Assembly: GCA_003139735.1 (NCBI GenBank)
Contig: PLGA01000154.1
Location: 10,600-16,306 of the forward strand
Length of the DNA stretch: 5,707 bases
Direction of reading: 5' to 3'
DNA from: Bryobacterales bacterium
GTDB lineage: Bacteria; Acidobacteriota; Terriglobia; Bryobacterales; Bryobacteraceae
Shown: positions 1 to 5,707 of the stretch, in pieces
Numbering within the stretch: the first letter of the stretch is position 1
How the letters are laid out: the number at the start of each line of letters is the position of its first letter
Made by a program: the position numbers and the translations under genes
The notes under the pieces: model-generated
The model's input: only the letters and a program-made list of their open reading frames with translations
Databases searched by the model: none
Told to the model about the DNA's origin: nothing

Positions 1-2
1 GC

Positions 3-587
3 GCCAAAAAAGAGCAATACCCGCTGATGTTTCAGTCTTTGCTGGCCGACCGGTTCAAGCTGCAATATCACCTGGAGACGCCCCCGACGCAGGTTTATGC
101 GCTGCTCGCGGCGCCGGGCGGTTCGAAGGTCCAACCGGGCCTGGCCGATTCCGACGCCGAGAATTACGGACCGATTACCACGACTCAGAGCGGCGCCGGC
201 GAGACCAGATCGGCATCGGTAAGGGTCAGAACGCAGGAACTCGGGATATATCGTCTGACGGTGGCGAACGGCTTCTCGCACTACGAATACGAGAACGTCA
301 CGATCGAGGCGTTTGCCAACTGGATTCGGTATTTTCTGGATCGGCCGGTAATCGACATGACGGAGTTGAAGGGATCCTATCAAGTCACGTTCGATGTCCC
401 CGCCGGGCATTGCGTCGCGGCTCAGCCCACTCAAGCCGACGACCAAGCCGTGCCCGCCGCCACCGACCCGTGCGGAGCATCGGTCATGTCTTCTCTTAAG
501 AAGCAGGGGTTGAGGCTTGAGAAGCGCAGAGTCCCTTACGAAAAACTGGTGGTCGATCATATCGAGAAGACCCCGACGGAAAACTGA
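3..587 (+). CDS. TIGR03435 family protein, C-terminal part (5' end outside window)
   Basis: The frame is open to the left edge, so the ATG at 27 is probably an internal methionine and the gene starts upstream. About 194 residues are visible, against roughly 260-300 for a full member. The protein matches the C-terminal two thirds of the TIGR03435 family, a group of mostly secreted proteins of unknown function expanded in Solibacter-like Acidobacteriota. Visible family blocks are MFQSLLADRFKLQYH followed by VYALLAAPGG near the start, then FLDRPVIDMTELKGSYQVTF in the middle, and the ending GLRLEKRRVPYEKLVVDH with final PTEN. The signal peptide expected for the family would lie outside the window. 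The stop is 24 bases before the M56 fusion gene, so the two are probably co-transcribed. The complete gene at 2529-3377 is a divergent paralogue. The biochemical role is unknown; family assignment is firm. Confidence 0.9.
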   Translation, partial: AKKEQYPLMFQSLLADRFKLQYHLETPPTQVYALLAAPGGSKVQPGLADSDAENYGPITTTQSGAGETRSASVRVRTQELGIYRLTVANGFSHYEYENVTIEAFANWIRYFLDRPVIDMTELKGSYQVTFDVPAGHCVAAQPTQADDQAVPAATDPCGASVMSSLKKQGLRLEKRRVPYEKLVVDHIEKTPTEN

Positions 588-594
588 GGGGCGC

Positions 595-602
595 AGGAAA
601 GG
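595..602 (+). promoter_or_regulatory. ribosome binding site for the M56 fusion gene
   Basis: AGGAAAGG lies 9 bases before the ATG at 612. Another ATG at 607 is out of frame and opens only an 11-codon frame, and its spacing to this site would be about 4 bases. The site therefore supports the start at 612. Confidence 0.6.
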
Positions 603-611
603 CGCCATGAA

Positions 612-2507
612 ATGGAACTCCTGTATTATCTGGCTGACGTAACGGCGCGCTCGCTTTGTCTGGCGGCGCTCGCTCTGTTGGGGGTGTGGCTGTTTCGTGT
701 GAAGACGGCGGCGGCCCGGCACGCGGCACTGACGGTGGTATCGGGCGGCATGCTGCTCTTAGCCGCGCTCACGCCAACGCTGCCATCCATTCCGCTGCGC
801 GTGCTTCGTGCGGAGCGGGCGGCACGGGTCTCTCCCGCGCCCGATTTCCAAGTGGAAGCGACCTCTACGCTGCCGCCGTTGGCGGATCCGCCCGCCGCGA
901 AGCAGCCGGATCGGCGTCGATGGCTTCCGGACTTCGGATGGCCGGCGGTTGCGTCCGCCATCTACTTCGCCATCGCCCTGGTCCTCCTGCTGCGGCTTGC
1001 ATACGGCTATCTCTTCACGCGCCGATTGGTCCGCGCCAGCCGCCGCGAAGGGGACGTCTACGAATCGGCATGGATTGCCGTCCCGATGACCGTGGGCTGG
1101 CTGCGGCCGAAGATCCTGTTGCCGGCCGTTTGGAAGGAATGGGAGGCACCCAAGCTCGAAGCGGTGCTGGCGCACGAGCGGATGCACATCCGGCGCGCGG
1201 ACTGGGCCATTGCGGCGCTGGCGGCGTTCAACCGCTCGGTCTTCTGGTTCAACCCGCTGGCCTGGTGGATGGAACGAAAGTTGGCCCTTCTTGCCGAGCA
1301 GGCTTGCGACGATGCGGCGCTGCTCGAAACCGGCGCTCGCGAGCCCTACGCGGAAGCCCTGTTGGACATGGCGGCGGCCGTGAAGAGCGGTCGCGGCCGC
1401 ATGGTGTGGGAGGCGATGGCCATGGCGCGAACGGCGGAGGTGCGAAGGAGAATCGAGCGGATTTTGGACGAAACCAGACAGATTCCGCGTGGATTGACGC
1501 GCGGGCGATGGGCGGCGGTGGTGGCATGTAGTTTGCCGCTCATGTACCTCGCATCGGTGACCCAATTGGCCCCCGCGCAGGCGCCGGTTGCCGCGCAACA
1601 ACCGCGGGCGGCGCTGGCGGAGATGGCACAGGCTCCTGCGCCGCCGACGATCAAGGCATCTCCGGCCCAGGAGCAGGAACTGCCAAAGCCGGCCGGCGAG
1701 TTGCTTTATGCGGGACACAGCTTGAAGGTCCTGTATTTCGATTTGCAGAGCTTGAGCCCGGACGACCTGGTTCACGTTCGGAACAGCGCGCAAACCATCG
1801 TCGGTTCGCGTCTTGCGGATGGGGACTTGGCGGCCATCATGACCAACACCGGCGCGGTGAAAGTGGTACAGGACTTCACCGGCGACCGGAGCCTCTTGAT
1901 CCAAAGGATCGAGAGCCTGCAAGGAAGCAACGCCCAGAGCGGCGCCGGGAATTCCGGCCAGCAGTTGGTTTCGCTCGAAGCGGCCGTCAAGATGCTGGGC
2001 GCCCTGCCCGAGAAGAAGGCGCTGATTTATTTCGGCAGCCGCATGACGCTTAATGGAACCGATGACGGCGCGCAGTTGCGCCGCACCATCTACGCCGCGC
2101 TGGGCGCCAATGTCGCGTTCTATCCGGTGGATGTCCGGGCCTTGGCGGACGGCACGTTCTTCCAATCGGTGGTTACGGCGAGTCCGCAGCCACCGTACCC
2201 GAACAGGCACGTGGAGAACCCCCGTCTCTTTCCTGACCTTTCTTCTCCGCCCCGGCCGCAGCGCAGGGTGGACCCCGAATACCCTCCCGAACTCCGTGCC
2301 CAGCAGATCCAGGGAGTCGTCACGCTTGCAGTCACAGTCGGCGTTGACGGCATCCCCAAGGACATCCACGTCACGCAATCGGCCGACCCACGGCTGGACG
2401 CGCAGGCGATTGCAGCGGCCAGCCTGTGGCTGTTTCTTCCGGCCCGCAGGGATGGCCGACCGGTGGAGGCCGCGGCCACCTTGCAGTTCATCTTCAGGCT
2501 TGAATAG
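612..2507 (+). CDS. BlaR1-type M56 family metallopeptidase fused to vWFA-related and TonB C-terminal domains
   Basis: This 631-residue membrane protein has three joined parts. Residues 1-318 resemble the transmembrane zinc peptidase of BlaR1/MecR1. Hydrophobic segments lie near 11-29, 40-56, 112-134 and 300-317. The zinc motif HERMH (188-192) sits in AVLAHERMHIRRADW, and EQACDDAALL (229-238) probably supplies the third ligand. An Ala/Pro/Gln-rich linker (319-360) leads to a vWFA-related domain of the TIGR03436 type (about 370-513), with LKVLYFDLQS, DLAAIMTNTGAVKVVQDFT and LPEKKALIYFGS. Residues 550-631 are a TonB C-terminal domain with DPEYPPELRA, GVVTLAVTVGVDGIP and LFLPARRDGRPVEA. By BlaR1 topology everything after the fourth membrane segment is outside the cytoplasm, so the beta-lactam sensor of BlaR1 is replaced by the vWFA-TonB pair. 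In BlaR1 the peptidase relays a signal by proteolysis of a BlaI-type repressor or related target; that this protein does the same is inference. It sits between two TIGR03435 genes in an apparent operon. Confidence 0.92.
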   Translation: MELLYYLADVTARSLCLAALALLGVWLFRVKTAAARHAALTVVSGGMLLLAALTPTLPSIPLRVLRAERAARVSPAPDFQVEATSTLPPLADPPAAKQPDRRRWLPDFGWPAVASAIYFAIALVLLLRLAYGYLFTRRLVRASRREGDVYESAWIAVPMTVGWLRPKILLPAVWKEWEAPKLEAVLAHERMHIRRADWAIAALAAFNRSVFWFNPLAWWMERKLALLAEQACDDAALLETGAREPYAEALLDMAAAVKSGRGRMVWEAMAMARTAEVRRRIERILDETRQIPRGLTRGRWAAVVACSLPLMYLASVTQLAPAQAPVAAQQPRAALAEMAQAPAPPTIKASPAQEQELPKPAGELLYAGHSLKVLYFDLQSLSPDDLVHVRNSAQTIVGSRLADGDLAAIMTNTGAVKVVQDFTGDRSLLIQRIESLQGSNAQSGAGNSGQQLVSLEAAVKMLGALPEKKALIYFGSRMTLNGTDDGAQLRRTIYAALGANVAFYPVDVRALADGTFFQSVVTASPQPPYPNRHVENPRLFPDLSSPPRPQRRVDPEYPPELRAQQIQGVVTLAVTVGVDGIPKDIHVTQSADPRLDAQAIAAASLWLFLPARRDGRPVEAAATLQFIFRLE

Positions 2508-2516
2508 CCCGACGCC

Positions 2517-2523
2517 AAAGGAA
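2517..2523 (+). promoter_or_regulatory. ribosome binding site for the second TIGR03435 gene
   Basis: AAAGGAA lies 5 bases before the ATG at 2529, in the 21-base gap after the fusion gene. It supports this start, which also gives a well-formed signal peptide. Confidence 0.55.
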
Positions 2524-2528
2524 TCGCG

Positions 2529-3377
2529 ATGAATCGTTTCGCACGAGTCTTGTTCTTAGTCGGGCCGATTGTCGCCGGCTTGATGGCCGCGTCGGTGTTT
2601 GAGGTGGCTTCGATCAAGCGCAGCACTGCCTGCGCGCAGTCGGGCAGGGGTAGTGGCGAAAGCGTCAGCTCCGATCCTGGAAGACTGGATCTCCGATGCT
2701 ACACCGCGATGGAACTCATCCGTATGGCGTACGTTCAATACGCCGATGGGAAACCGAGGTCCCCAGGCGGACGGCAGACGCCCGTCTCGGGAGGGCCGGG
2801 CTGGATCGATTCCGACCGCTATGACATCAGCGCGACAGCGGAGAGCCCGCAAAGCCCGGAAACGATGCGAGGCCCCATGCTGCAGGCGCTTCTGGAGGAC
2901 CGGTTTCGGGTGAAGGTCCATCACGCCGCCAAAGAGGTTCCGGTCTATGAGCTGACCGTGGCCAAGGGCGGCCCCAAGCTTCAAGCGGCGCAGTCCGGAA
3001 CGTGCTTCCCACCGGATCTGCCGCGCGCCGAGAGGCCGGCCGGTCTGTTTCCTTGCGGCGTCTTTACCCGGTCCAAAACGAATGACGGGTCCTACATGTA
3101 CGGCACGACCTTGGCGAACTTCTGCGCGCAGATTTCGCTGCTGTTGGACCGGGACGTCATCGACAAGACCGGGATTGCGGGCGCGTTCGATATCCACGTG
3201 GAGACGCCGCCCCTCGATGCCGCACCCGTAGACGCCGCCGGGATTGCGCCTTCCCCGGCAGACCTGAGCGACACGGTCATTGCGGCCGTGCGAAGCATCG
3301 GGCTAAGAATGGAACCGGCCAAGGGACGCGGCGACTTCCTGGTCATCGATCGCGTGGAGAGGCCGGCGGAAAACTAG
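2529..3377 (+). CDS. secreted TIGR03435 family protein
   Basis: A complete 282-residue member of the TIGR03435 family, whose function is unknown. Residues 1 to about 22 form a signal peptide (MNRFARVLFLVGPIVAGLMA), followed at once by the family's usual mature start FEVASIKRS (24-32). Further family blocks are DLRCYTAMELIRMAY (54-68), GWIDSDRYDISA (91-102), MLQALLEDRFRVKVHH (117-132), VPVYELTVAKGGPKLQ (137-152), LLDRDVIDKTGIAGAFDIHV (205-224), and the ending GLRMEPAKGRGDFLVIDRVE with final PAEN. There are five cysteines (35, 57, 159, 176, 199), four of them in the putative mature region after residue 50, so disulfides are possible. It starts 21 bases after the M56 fusion gene and is probably translated from the same message. 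Its last 35 bases overlap the end of the convergent oxidoreductase gene. A link to the M56 protein, as partner or substrate, is suggested only by position. Confidence 0.93.
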   Translation: MNRFARVLFLVGPIVAGLMAASVFEVASIKRSTACAQSGRGSGESVSSDPGRLDLRCYTAMELIRMAYVQYADGKPRSPGGRQTPVSGGPGWIDSDRYDISATAESPQSPETMRGPMLQALLEDRFRVKVHHAAKEVPVYELTVAKGGPKLQAAQSGTCFPPDLPRAERPAGLFPCGVFTRSKTNDGSYMYGTTLANFCAQISLLLDRDVIDKTGIAGAFDIHVETPPLDAAPVDAAGIAPSPADLSDTVIAAVRSIGLRMEPAKGRGDFLVIDRVERPAEN

Positions 3378-5013
3378 GCTGCGGCGCCAGCTTCGGGAAT
3401 GTTTGCAAGGCCGGGGCTTGCGGGGAGGGCACGTATTCGAGAACCGCGCCCTGCTTGCGAAGCGTGGCGATCAACGCGGCCACATCGATGGCCTGCACCG
3501 GCTTGCCGCTCTCGATGGCCAGCCTGGCGGCCACGCCCGCGGCCTGTCCCAGAATCATGTACTGCGGCTCCATACGGATTGAGGAATAGGCCACGTGGCT
3601 GGCCGAGAAGGCCACCGGGACCAGCAGATTGACGGCCTCCGCCTGCTTGGGCAGCATGACGCGGTAAGGGATCTGGTACGGCTGCACGCCCACCTGCATA
3701 TCGCCCTCGTTGCGCACGTTGCCGTCCGGCCCGCTGGCGTCCGGTACAACGATGCGCTCCACGTTGTGCGAGTCGCTGTTGTAAGATCCCATGCCGATCG
3801 GGTCCGGCTTGGCGCGCTCGGTTTGCAGATCCTTCTGGGACATGACGTACTCGCCCACCATGCGGCGCGCTTCGCGGATGTACAGCTGGGTCGGCCAGTT
3901 GTCCGTGTCCGTGAATTCGTCCTTGCACAAACCCCAGCGGTTCATCTCCTGGTGGAGCGGCTCGGGGACCTGGGGATCGTTGGCCAGGAAATAAAACAGG
4001 CCGGCCTGATAGTCTTTGTGGGCCTGCCAGATGCGCGCCCGCTCGGCGTAGCTTGCGTCCGGGTAATTCCAACTGCCGCCCAGGTAGTCGGTCGAGAACG
4101 CGCCGTTATTGTTGACGTCGGCTTTGCCATTCTCAATGCGGTCGATCTTCAACAGCGAACTCAACTCCGGCGCGCGCCCTTCGGGCTGCATGCGGGCGCG
4201 GATCAGCCGCGCGAGCAACTGGTACCGCGCCGGATCGTACCCGGCCGGCTTGGCGAACGGCACGCGATTGGCCGCGACGTCGGTAAAGCACATGCGGTAG
4301 TTATACGACTGCACGGCTTTATCCGCGGTCCCCGGCGGCGGAAGCTGGCGCGAGGAAATCTCGGGCAGCAGGTTGCCGGCGTCGTCGCGGGCCGGCACAT
4401 CGACCAGGAACTGGTGGTAGGGCGTTCGGTCGCGCACGCCGGCCAGCGATTCGTTGTACTGGGAAGCGCCCTCGCGCCCGAACGTGTACGTCACGCCCGC
4501 CTGCGCCATGAGGTCGCCTTCATAACTGCTGTCGATGAAGATCTTGGCGGTGAACTGGTCGCCGCTGTCGGTGGCGATTCCGGCCACGCGGGCGCCCTCT
4601 TTCCGCACGCCGTCTATTTCGCGCAGGCGCTGGTGTTCGAAGAGGGCGACGCCTGCCTCTTGCGCCATCGAGCGGAAGATATCCTCGGCCACGTGCGGCT
4701 CGTGAACCCATGCGAGGTCCTGCCCGTAGAGCGGCATCTGGTAGTGCCGGCCCACGCGATAGTAGAACTCCAGCGCGTAGCCGCCGATGACTTCTTTCCT
4801 GCCGTAGTCGGTCCAGCCGAGGCCGCCCGAAACCATGCCGCCCAGATGGCCACTTGGTTCCAGCAGAGCCGTTTTCAATCCTTCGCGCGCGGCTGCGACG
4901 GCCGCAATGACGCCGCCGGCCGTGCCGCCGTAGACCACCACGTCGAAATCACGAACCGCCGCCGGGGCCGCGAGCGCGGCCATCAACAAAAGCGCGGGTA
5001 TCCGCAGGCTCAT
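3343..5013 (-). CDS. secreted FAD-dependent oxidoreductase (FAD_oxidored, PF12831-like)
   Basis: The 556-residue protein begins with a Sec-type signal peptide (MSLRIPALLLMAALAAPAA), so it probably acts outside the cytoplasm. A Rossmann FAD-binding motif follows: VVVYGGTAGGVIAAVAAARE (25-44), with acidic E52 for the adenosine ribose, then GHLGGMVSGGLGWTD (55-69). Other family blocks are IDSSYEGDLMAQAGV (160-174), FGRE (178-181), QSYNYRMCFTD (235-245), NNNGAFSTDYLGGSW, REARRMVGEYVMSQKDL, SYNSDSHNVER and YQIPYRVMLPK. The C-terminal flavin-site block is ASHVAYSSIRMEPQYMILGQ, continuing AAGVAA up to residue 496. Relatives are often annotated only as FAD-dependent oxidoreductase or, doubtfully, as xanthan lyase-like; the substrate cannot be read from the sequence. 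The proline-rich tail after about 526 looks unconserved. The ATG overlaps the siroheme gene stop as ATGA, with GAAGAGG (5021-5027) 7 bases upstream as ribosome binding site. Its 3' end runs 35 bases into the convergent TIGR03435 gene. Confidence 0.92.
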   Translation of the reverse strand: MSLRIPALLLMAALAAPAAVRDFDVVVYGGTAGGVIAAVAAAREGLKTALLEPSGHLGGMVSGGLGWTDYGRKEVIGGYALEFYYRVGRHYQMPLYGQDLAWVHEPHVAEDIFRSMAQEAGVALFEHQRLREIDGVRKEGARVAGIATDSGDQFTAKIFIDSSYEGDLMAQAGVTYTFGREGASQYNESLAGVRDRTPYHQFLVDVPARDDAGNLLPEISSRQLPPPGTADKAVQSYNYRMCFTDVAANRVPFAKPAGYDPARYQLLARLIRARMQPEGRAPELSSLLKIDRIENGKADVNNNGAFSTDYLGGSWNYPDASYAERARIWQAHKDYQAGLFYFLANDPQVPEPLHQEMNRWGLCKDEFTDTDNWPTQLYIREARRMVGEYVMSQKDLQTERAKPDPIGMGSYNSDSHNVERIVVPDASGPDGNVRNEGDMQVGVQPYQIPYRVMLPKQAEAVNLLVPVAFSASHVAYSSIRMEPQYMILGQAAGVAARLAIESGKPVQAIDVAALIATLRKQGAVLEYVPSPQAPALQTFPKLAPQPSFPPASPRDR

Positions 5014-5444
5014 GGCAGCGCCTCTTCGATCTTCCTGCGCACTTCGGCGGCGAGCCGCGGGCTTTCACCGCCCGTCGAAATAGCCAGTTGCACCGCGCCG
5101 CGCTCGACGCGTGCCGGAACCAGGAAACCGCACTCCTCGGCCGAATCGGCAATGTTGGCGAAAATGCCCCGGCCTTTGGCGGCGATGCCGATCCGGTGAT
5201 TGGTGAGGCGGTCGTTGGTAGCGGCGAAGACCAGCGCGGCTCCGGAGAGATCCGACGCCCGGAACCGGCGCGCCGCCAGGCGGACCGGCAGGGTTTCGAA
5301 CTCCGCCTCCCACTCCGGCGCCACCACCGTCACGCGGGCGCCGGCTTCAACCAGGCCCTTGGTCTTGCGCAACGCCACCTTCCCCGCGCCCACCACCAGT
5401 ACGGGCCGGTCCTTCAGGTCGAGAAAAATGGGATAGTGCTTCAA
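5010..5444 (-). CDS. precorrin-2 dehydrogenase / siroheme synthase N-terminal domain protein (CysG-N/Met8/SirC type), short form
   Basis: Oxidises precorrin-2 to sirohydrochlorin with NAD+ in siroheme synthesis; some family members also insert iron. From a TTG start the protein has 144 residues and opens MKHYPIFLDLKDRPVLVVGA, the usual beginning of the family. The NAD-binding turn is VVGAGKVALRK (17-27). AATNDRLTNHRI (74-85) and IFANIADSAEECGFLVPA (94-111) follow; D100 matches the catalytic Asp104 of enterobacterial CysG. AISTGGESPRLA (121-132) matches the CysG AVSSGG region. The protein stops at KIEEALP, where CysG and Met8 continue into a dimerisation and helical region, so it is a short form. 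The frame has no ATG nearby; GTG at 5459 (149 residues) is an alternative start, and ATG at 5618 would add a long unmatched N-terminus. No clear ribosome binding site is seen. The ATGA overlap couples it to the oxidoreductase downstream. Confidence 0.88.
   Translation of the reverse strand: MKHYPIFLDLKDRPVLVVGAGKVALRKTKGLVEAGARVTVVAPEWEAEFETLPVRLAARRFRASDLSGAALVFAATNDRLTNHRIGIAAKGRGIFANIADSAEECGFLVPARVERGAVQLAISTGGESPRLAAEVRRKIEEALP
5021..5027 (-). promoter_or_regulatory. ribosome binding site for the FAD oxidoreductase, inside the siroheme gene
   Basis: On the minus strand GAAGAGG precedes the ATG (5011-5013) by 7 bases. Because it lies within the last codons of the siroheme gene and the stop overlaps the start as ATGA, translation of the two genes is probably coupled. 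Confidence 0.55.
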
Positions 5445-5468
5445 CCCAAAATGTAGCACGGGTGTGGG

Positions 5469-5493
5469 GCAGGTTGGCCGGAAGGCAACCTGC
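5469..5493. repeat. inverted repeat / hairpin A
   Basis: GCAGGTTG (5469-5476) pairs exactly with CAACCTGC (5486-5493). Two inner C-G pairs and one bulged G (5477) leave a GGAA loop on the + strand (TTCC on the - strand). It lies 25 bases upstream of the TTG start of the siroheme gene. No T tract follows on either strand, so it is not a simple intrinsic terminator. It could be a 5' leader hairpin or part of a REP-like element. Confidence 0.7.
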
Positions 5494-5495
5494 GG

Positions 5496-5512
5496 GCCGA
5501 TTGTCAATCGGC
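5496..5512. repeat. 17-base palindrome / hairpin B
   Basis: GCCGATTG and CAATCGGC are perfect inverted copies around a single central base (5504). The palindrome starts 2 bases after hairpin A. On the minus strand its core contains TTGACA. It may be an operator, a tight hairpin, or one half of a paired-hairpin repeat. The symmetry is certain; the role is not. Confidence 0.7.
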
Positions 5513-5707
5513 TCCATTTTAAACCGGGGACAGACCGGACGTTCACCGCGACGGAAAAGGTGACGGACGCATTTTCGTCCTCGGGCGAGCGGCACATCCC
5601 GACAGGTGGGAGGCTCATCCCCGTGGCCTCGGCAACGGAGGGGTAAATCCCCGTTCCAGGGTCAAAGTACGAGATTCCCGTTTGAACAAAGCCGCTGGCG
5701 CGGCGGA

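Larger units (their letters stand above)
5445..5707. other. region upstream of the siroheme gene with no assigned gene
   Basis: These 263 bases hold hairpins A and B, the motif ACCGGGGACAGACCGG (5523-5538), and four smaller stem-loops: GGACG/CGTCC at 5565-5580, TCCC/GGGA at 5597-5611, GAGGC/GCCTC at 5610-5630 and GGGG/CCCC at 5640-5652. The siroheme reading frame has no stop across the region on the minus strand, but the translation there resembles no family I recognise. A 60-codon frame on the + strand (5464-5646) is equally unrecognised. I found no tRNA and no match to the common riboswitch consensus sequences I could recall, including cobalamin and SAM. Confidence 0.45.

Noticed and set aside
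656..1531. 291-codon plus-strand frame inside the M56 gene
   Set aside because: Gly/Ala/Arg-rich shadow in a different frame; the M56 frame holds the membrane segments and zinc motif.
759..2378. 539-codon open frame on the minus strand opposite the M56 fusion gene
   Set aside because: It is rich in Arg, Gly and Ala, has no recognisable domain, and mirrors a well-supported gene; long antisense frames are common in GC-rich DNA.
3378..3394. Intrinsic terminator after the second TIGR03435 gene
   Set aside because: GCTG and CAGC could form a short stem, but there is no T tract, and the segment codes for the end of the oxidoreductase on the other strand.
3595..5199. 534-codon open frame on the plus strand opposite the oxidoreductase
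   Set aside because: Low-complexity composition typical of an antisense shadow, with no family motif, while the minus strand carries a complete FAD-enzyme signature.
5469..5493. SRP RNA domain, because of the GGAA loop closed by CC/GG
   Set aside because: The stem lacks the conserved internal loops of SRP RNA domain IV; only the tetraloop and closing pairs are similar.
5479..5507. Sigma-70 promoter on the minus strand using the perfect TTGACA inside the palindrome
   Set aside because: At spacings of 16-18 bases the -10 position reads CCTTCC, CTTCCG or TTCCGG, none close to TATAAT, so the TTGACA is probably a by-product of the palindrome.
5010..5618. 202-residue version of the siroheme protein from the ATG at 5618
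   Set aside because: The first 58 residues match nothing in the family and contain the hairpin region; known members begin at the KHYPIFLDL block.

Overview
This is a GC-rich window from a bacterium, most likely an acidobacterium of the Solibacter/Bryobacter type. The lineage call rests on content rather than on a marker gene. Two proteins of the TIGR03435 family, expanded in soil Acidobacteriota, flank a BlaR1-type (M56) membrane peptidase that carries an Acidobacteria-style vWFA-related domain. A secreted FAD-dependent oxidoreductase of a type common in the same group follows.

Left part (1-3377, + strand): three closely spaced genes form a likely operon that begins upstream of the window. 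They are a TIGR03435 protein cut by the left edge, a 631-residue fusion (M56 peptidase, then vWFA-related domain, then TonB C-terminal domain), and a complete secreted TIGR03435 protein. Gaps are 24 and 21 bases, and both internal starts have a purine-rich ribosome binding site. The layout suggests an envelope sensor or protease with two secreted partners. The BlaI/MecI-type repressor usually found with BlaR1-like proteins is not in view.

Middle and right (3343-5444, - strand): a two-gene unit reads the other way. A short precorrin-2 dehydrogenase (siroheme synthase N-terminal type) overlaps by ATGA the start of a 556-residue secreted FAD-dependent oxidoreductase. The end of the oxidoreductase gene overlaps the end of the convergent TIGR03435 gene by 35 bases.

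Right edge (5445-5707): no gene is called. It holds two adjacent near-perfect hairpins just upstream of the siroheme gene, a motif resembling REP/RAYT-type repeats, and several smaller stem-loops. The siroheme reading frame stays open through it to the edge, so an upstream coding extension cannot be excluded.

The best candidate for an undescribed system is the TIGR03435 / M56-vWFA-TonB fusion / TIGR03435 cassette. Each part is a known family, but its joint function is, as far as I know, undescribed.
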